From: an uncultured Eggerthellaceae bacterium
GTDB taxonomy: Bacteria; Actinomycetota; Coriobacteriia; Coriobacteriales; Eggerthellaceae
DNA length: 6,144 nucleotides
Direction of reading: 5' to 3'
NCBI GenBank assembly: GCA_946631805.1
Contig: CAMPAJ010000107.1
Location: 1 to 6,144 of the forward strand
Shown here one piece after another: positions 5,757-6,144 of the stretch; position 1 is the first letter of the stretch; the number at the start of each line of letters is the position of its first letter. The notes beneath the pieces are model-generated. The model saw only the letters and a list, made by a program, of their open reading frames with translations, searched no databases and was not told the origin of the DNA. The translations under genes and the position numbers were made by a program.

Positions 5757-6144
5757 CTATTTTTCGAAATACTCCAAGACGGCCTGGATGACGGTGTTGC
5801 GGTCGGTTTCGGCCATGCCGTAGTACATGGGCAACCGTACGAGGCGATCGCTTTCGCGCGTCGTGTACACGTCTTTGCCGTGGAAGCGGCCGTAGCGCAA
5901 GCCGGCAGGTGCCGAGTGCAGCGGCACGTAGTGGAACACGCAATACACGCCGCGCTCCTTCATGTACGAGATGAATTCCGTGCGCTCGTCCAAATCGCGG
6001 CACTTGATGTAGTACATATGCGCATTGTGCGTGCACTCGGGCGGAATCGTGGGGGTTTCGATGCGTTCGGCGTTTGCCAGCCCGGCAAACGCATCATCGT
6101 AGGCATGCCAGGTCGCCAGGCGGTTCTCGCTGATACCGTCGGCG
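5757..6144 (-). CDS. wecE: WecE/RffA-type dTDP-4-amino-4,6-dideoxygalactose transaminase, C-terminal part only
   Basis: The last 128 residues are inside the window, about a third of the usual 375 or so; the start and the PLP-binding lysine lie beyond the right edge. The frame is open to base 6144, so the in-frame ATG at 6017 is internal. Signature stretches of the WecE family are present: ECTHNAHMYYIK, VFHYVPLHSAPAG, GRFHGKD, and YTTRESDRLVRLPMYY near the end. They correspond closely to those I recall for E. coli WecE, such as HNAHMFYIKL, FHYIPLHSSPAG and YTTRESERLLRLPLFY. The family transfers an amino group from glutamate to dTDP-4-keto-6-deoxyglucose, giving dTDP-4-amino-4,6-dideoxygalactose (dTDP-Fuc4N) for surface glycans. 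Related enzymes make neighbouring 4-amino sugars, so the exact product is less sure than the family. The stop TAG at 5757 is followed by an untranslated stretch and a terminator, so it is the last gene of its unit. Confidence 0.9.
   Translation of the reverse strand, partial: ADGISENRLATWHAYDDAFAGLANAERIETPTIPPECTHNAHMYYIKCRDLDERTEFISYMKERGVYCVFHYVPLHSAPAGLRYGRFHGKDVYTTRESDRLVRLPMYYGMAETDRNTVIQAVLEYFEK

Overview
The window is GC-rich bacterial DNA. All five protein genes lie on the minus strand, so transcription runs from high to low coordinates. High GC, strong GGAGG ribosome binding sites, an exported L,D-transpeptidase carrying ricin-type beta-trefoil repeats, and surface-glycan genes together suggest a Gram-positive Actinomycetota, perhaps a gut Coriobacteriia/Eggerthellaceae-like organism. 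That placement is inference: there is no rRNA or other phylogenetic marker here.

Layout in the direction of transcription. (1) 6144-5757 is the C-terminal third of a WecE/RffA-type dTDP-4-amino-4,6-dideoxygalactose transaminase. A 139-base stretch without a clear gene follows, then a very strong intrinsic terminator (5617-5585). (2) 5584-5286 is a roughly 300-base upstream region with candidate promoters, an inverted repeat and a compact set of hairpins just ahead of the next gene. (3) 5285-3726 encodes a secreted L,D-transpeptidase with a signal peptide, two predicted beta-trefoils and a C-terminal YkuD domain, closed by its own terminator (3700-3671). (4) From a probable promoter near 3610 a new unit begins: an ATP-grasp ligase (3565-2342), a membrane-anchored family 2 glycosyltransferase of the polyprenyl-phosphate type (2259-1315), and a Wzx-like polysaccharide flippase (1229 to beyond base 1). 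The flippase runs off the left edge and reads open for about 409 codons.

How the genes may work together. The transaminase supplies a nucleotide-linked 4-amino sugar. The ATP-grasp enzyme probably joins a carboxylate to an amine or similar group. The glycosyltransferase probably loads a sugar onto undecaprenyl phosphate, and the flippase would move a lipid-linked glycan across the membrane. The L,D-transpeptidase acts outside the membrane on peptidoglycan and is a separate transcription unit set between two surface-glycan modules. No tRNA, rRNA, CRISPR array, insertion sequence or phage gene was seen.

The two points most worth following up are the structured leader in front of the L,D-transpeptidase and the substrate of the ATP-grasp enzyme within the glycosyltransferase/flippase operon.
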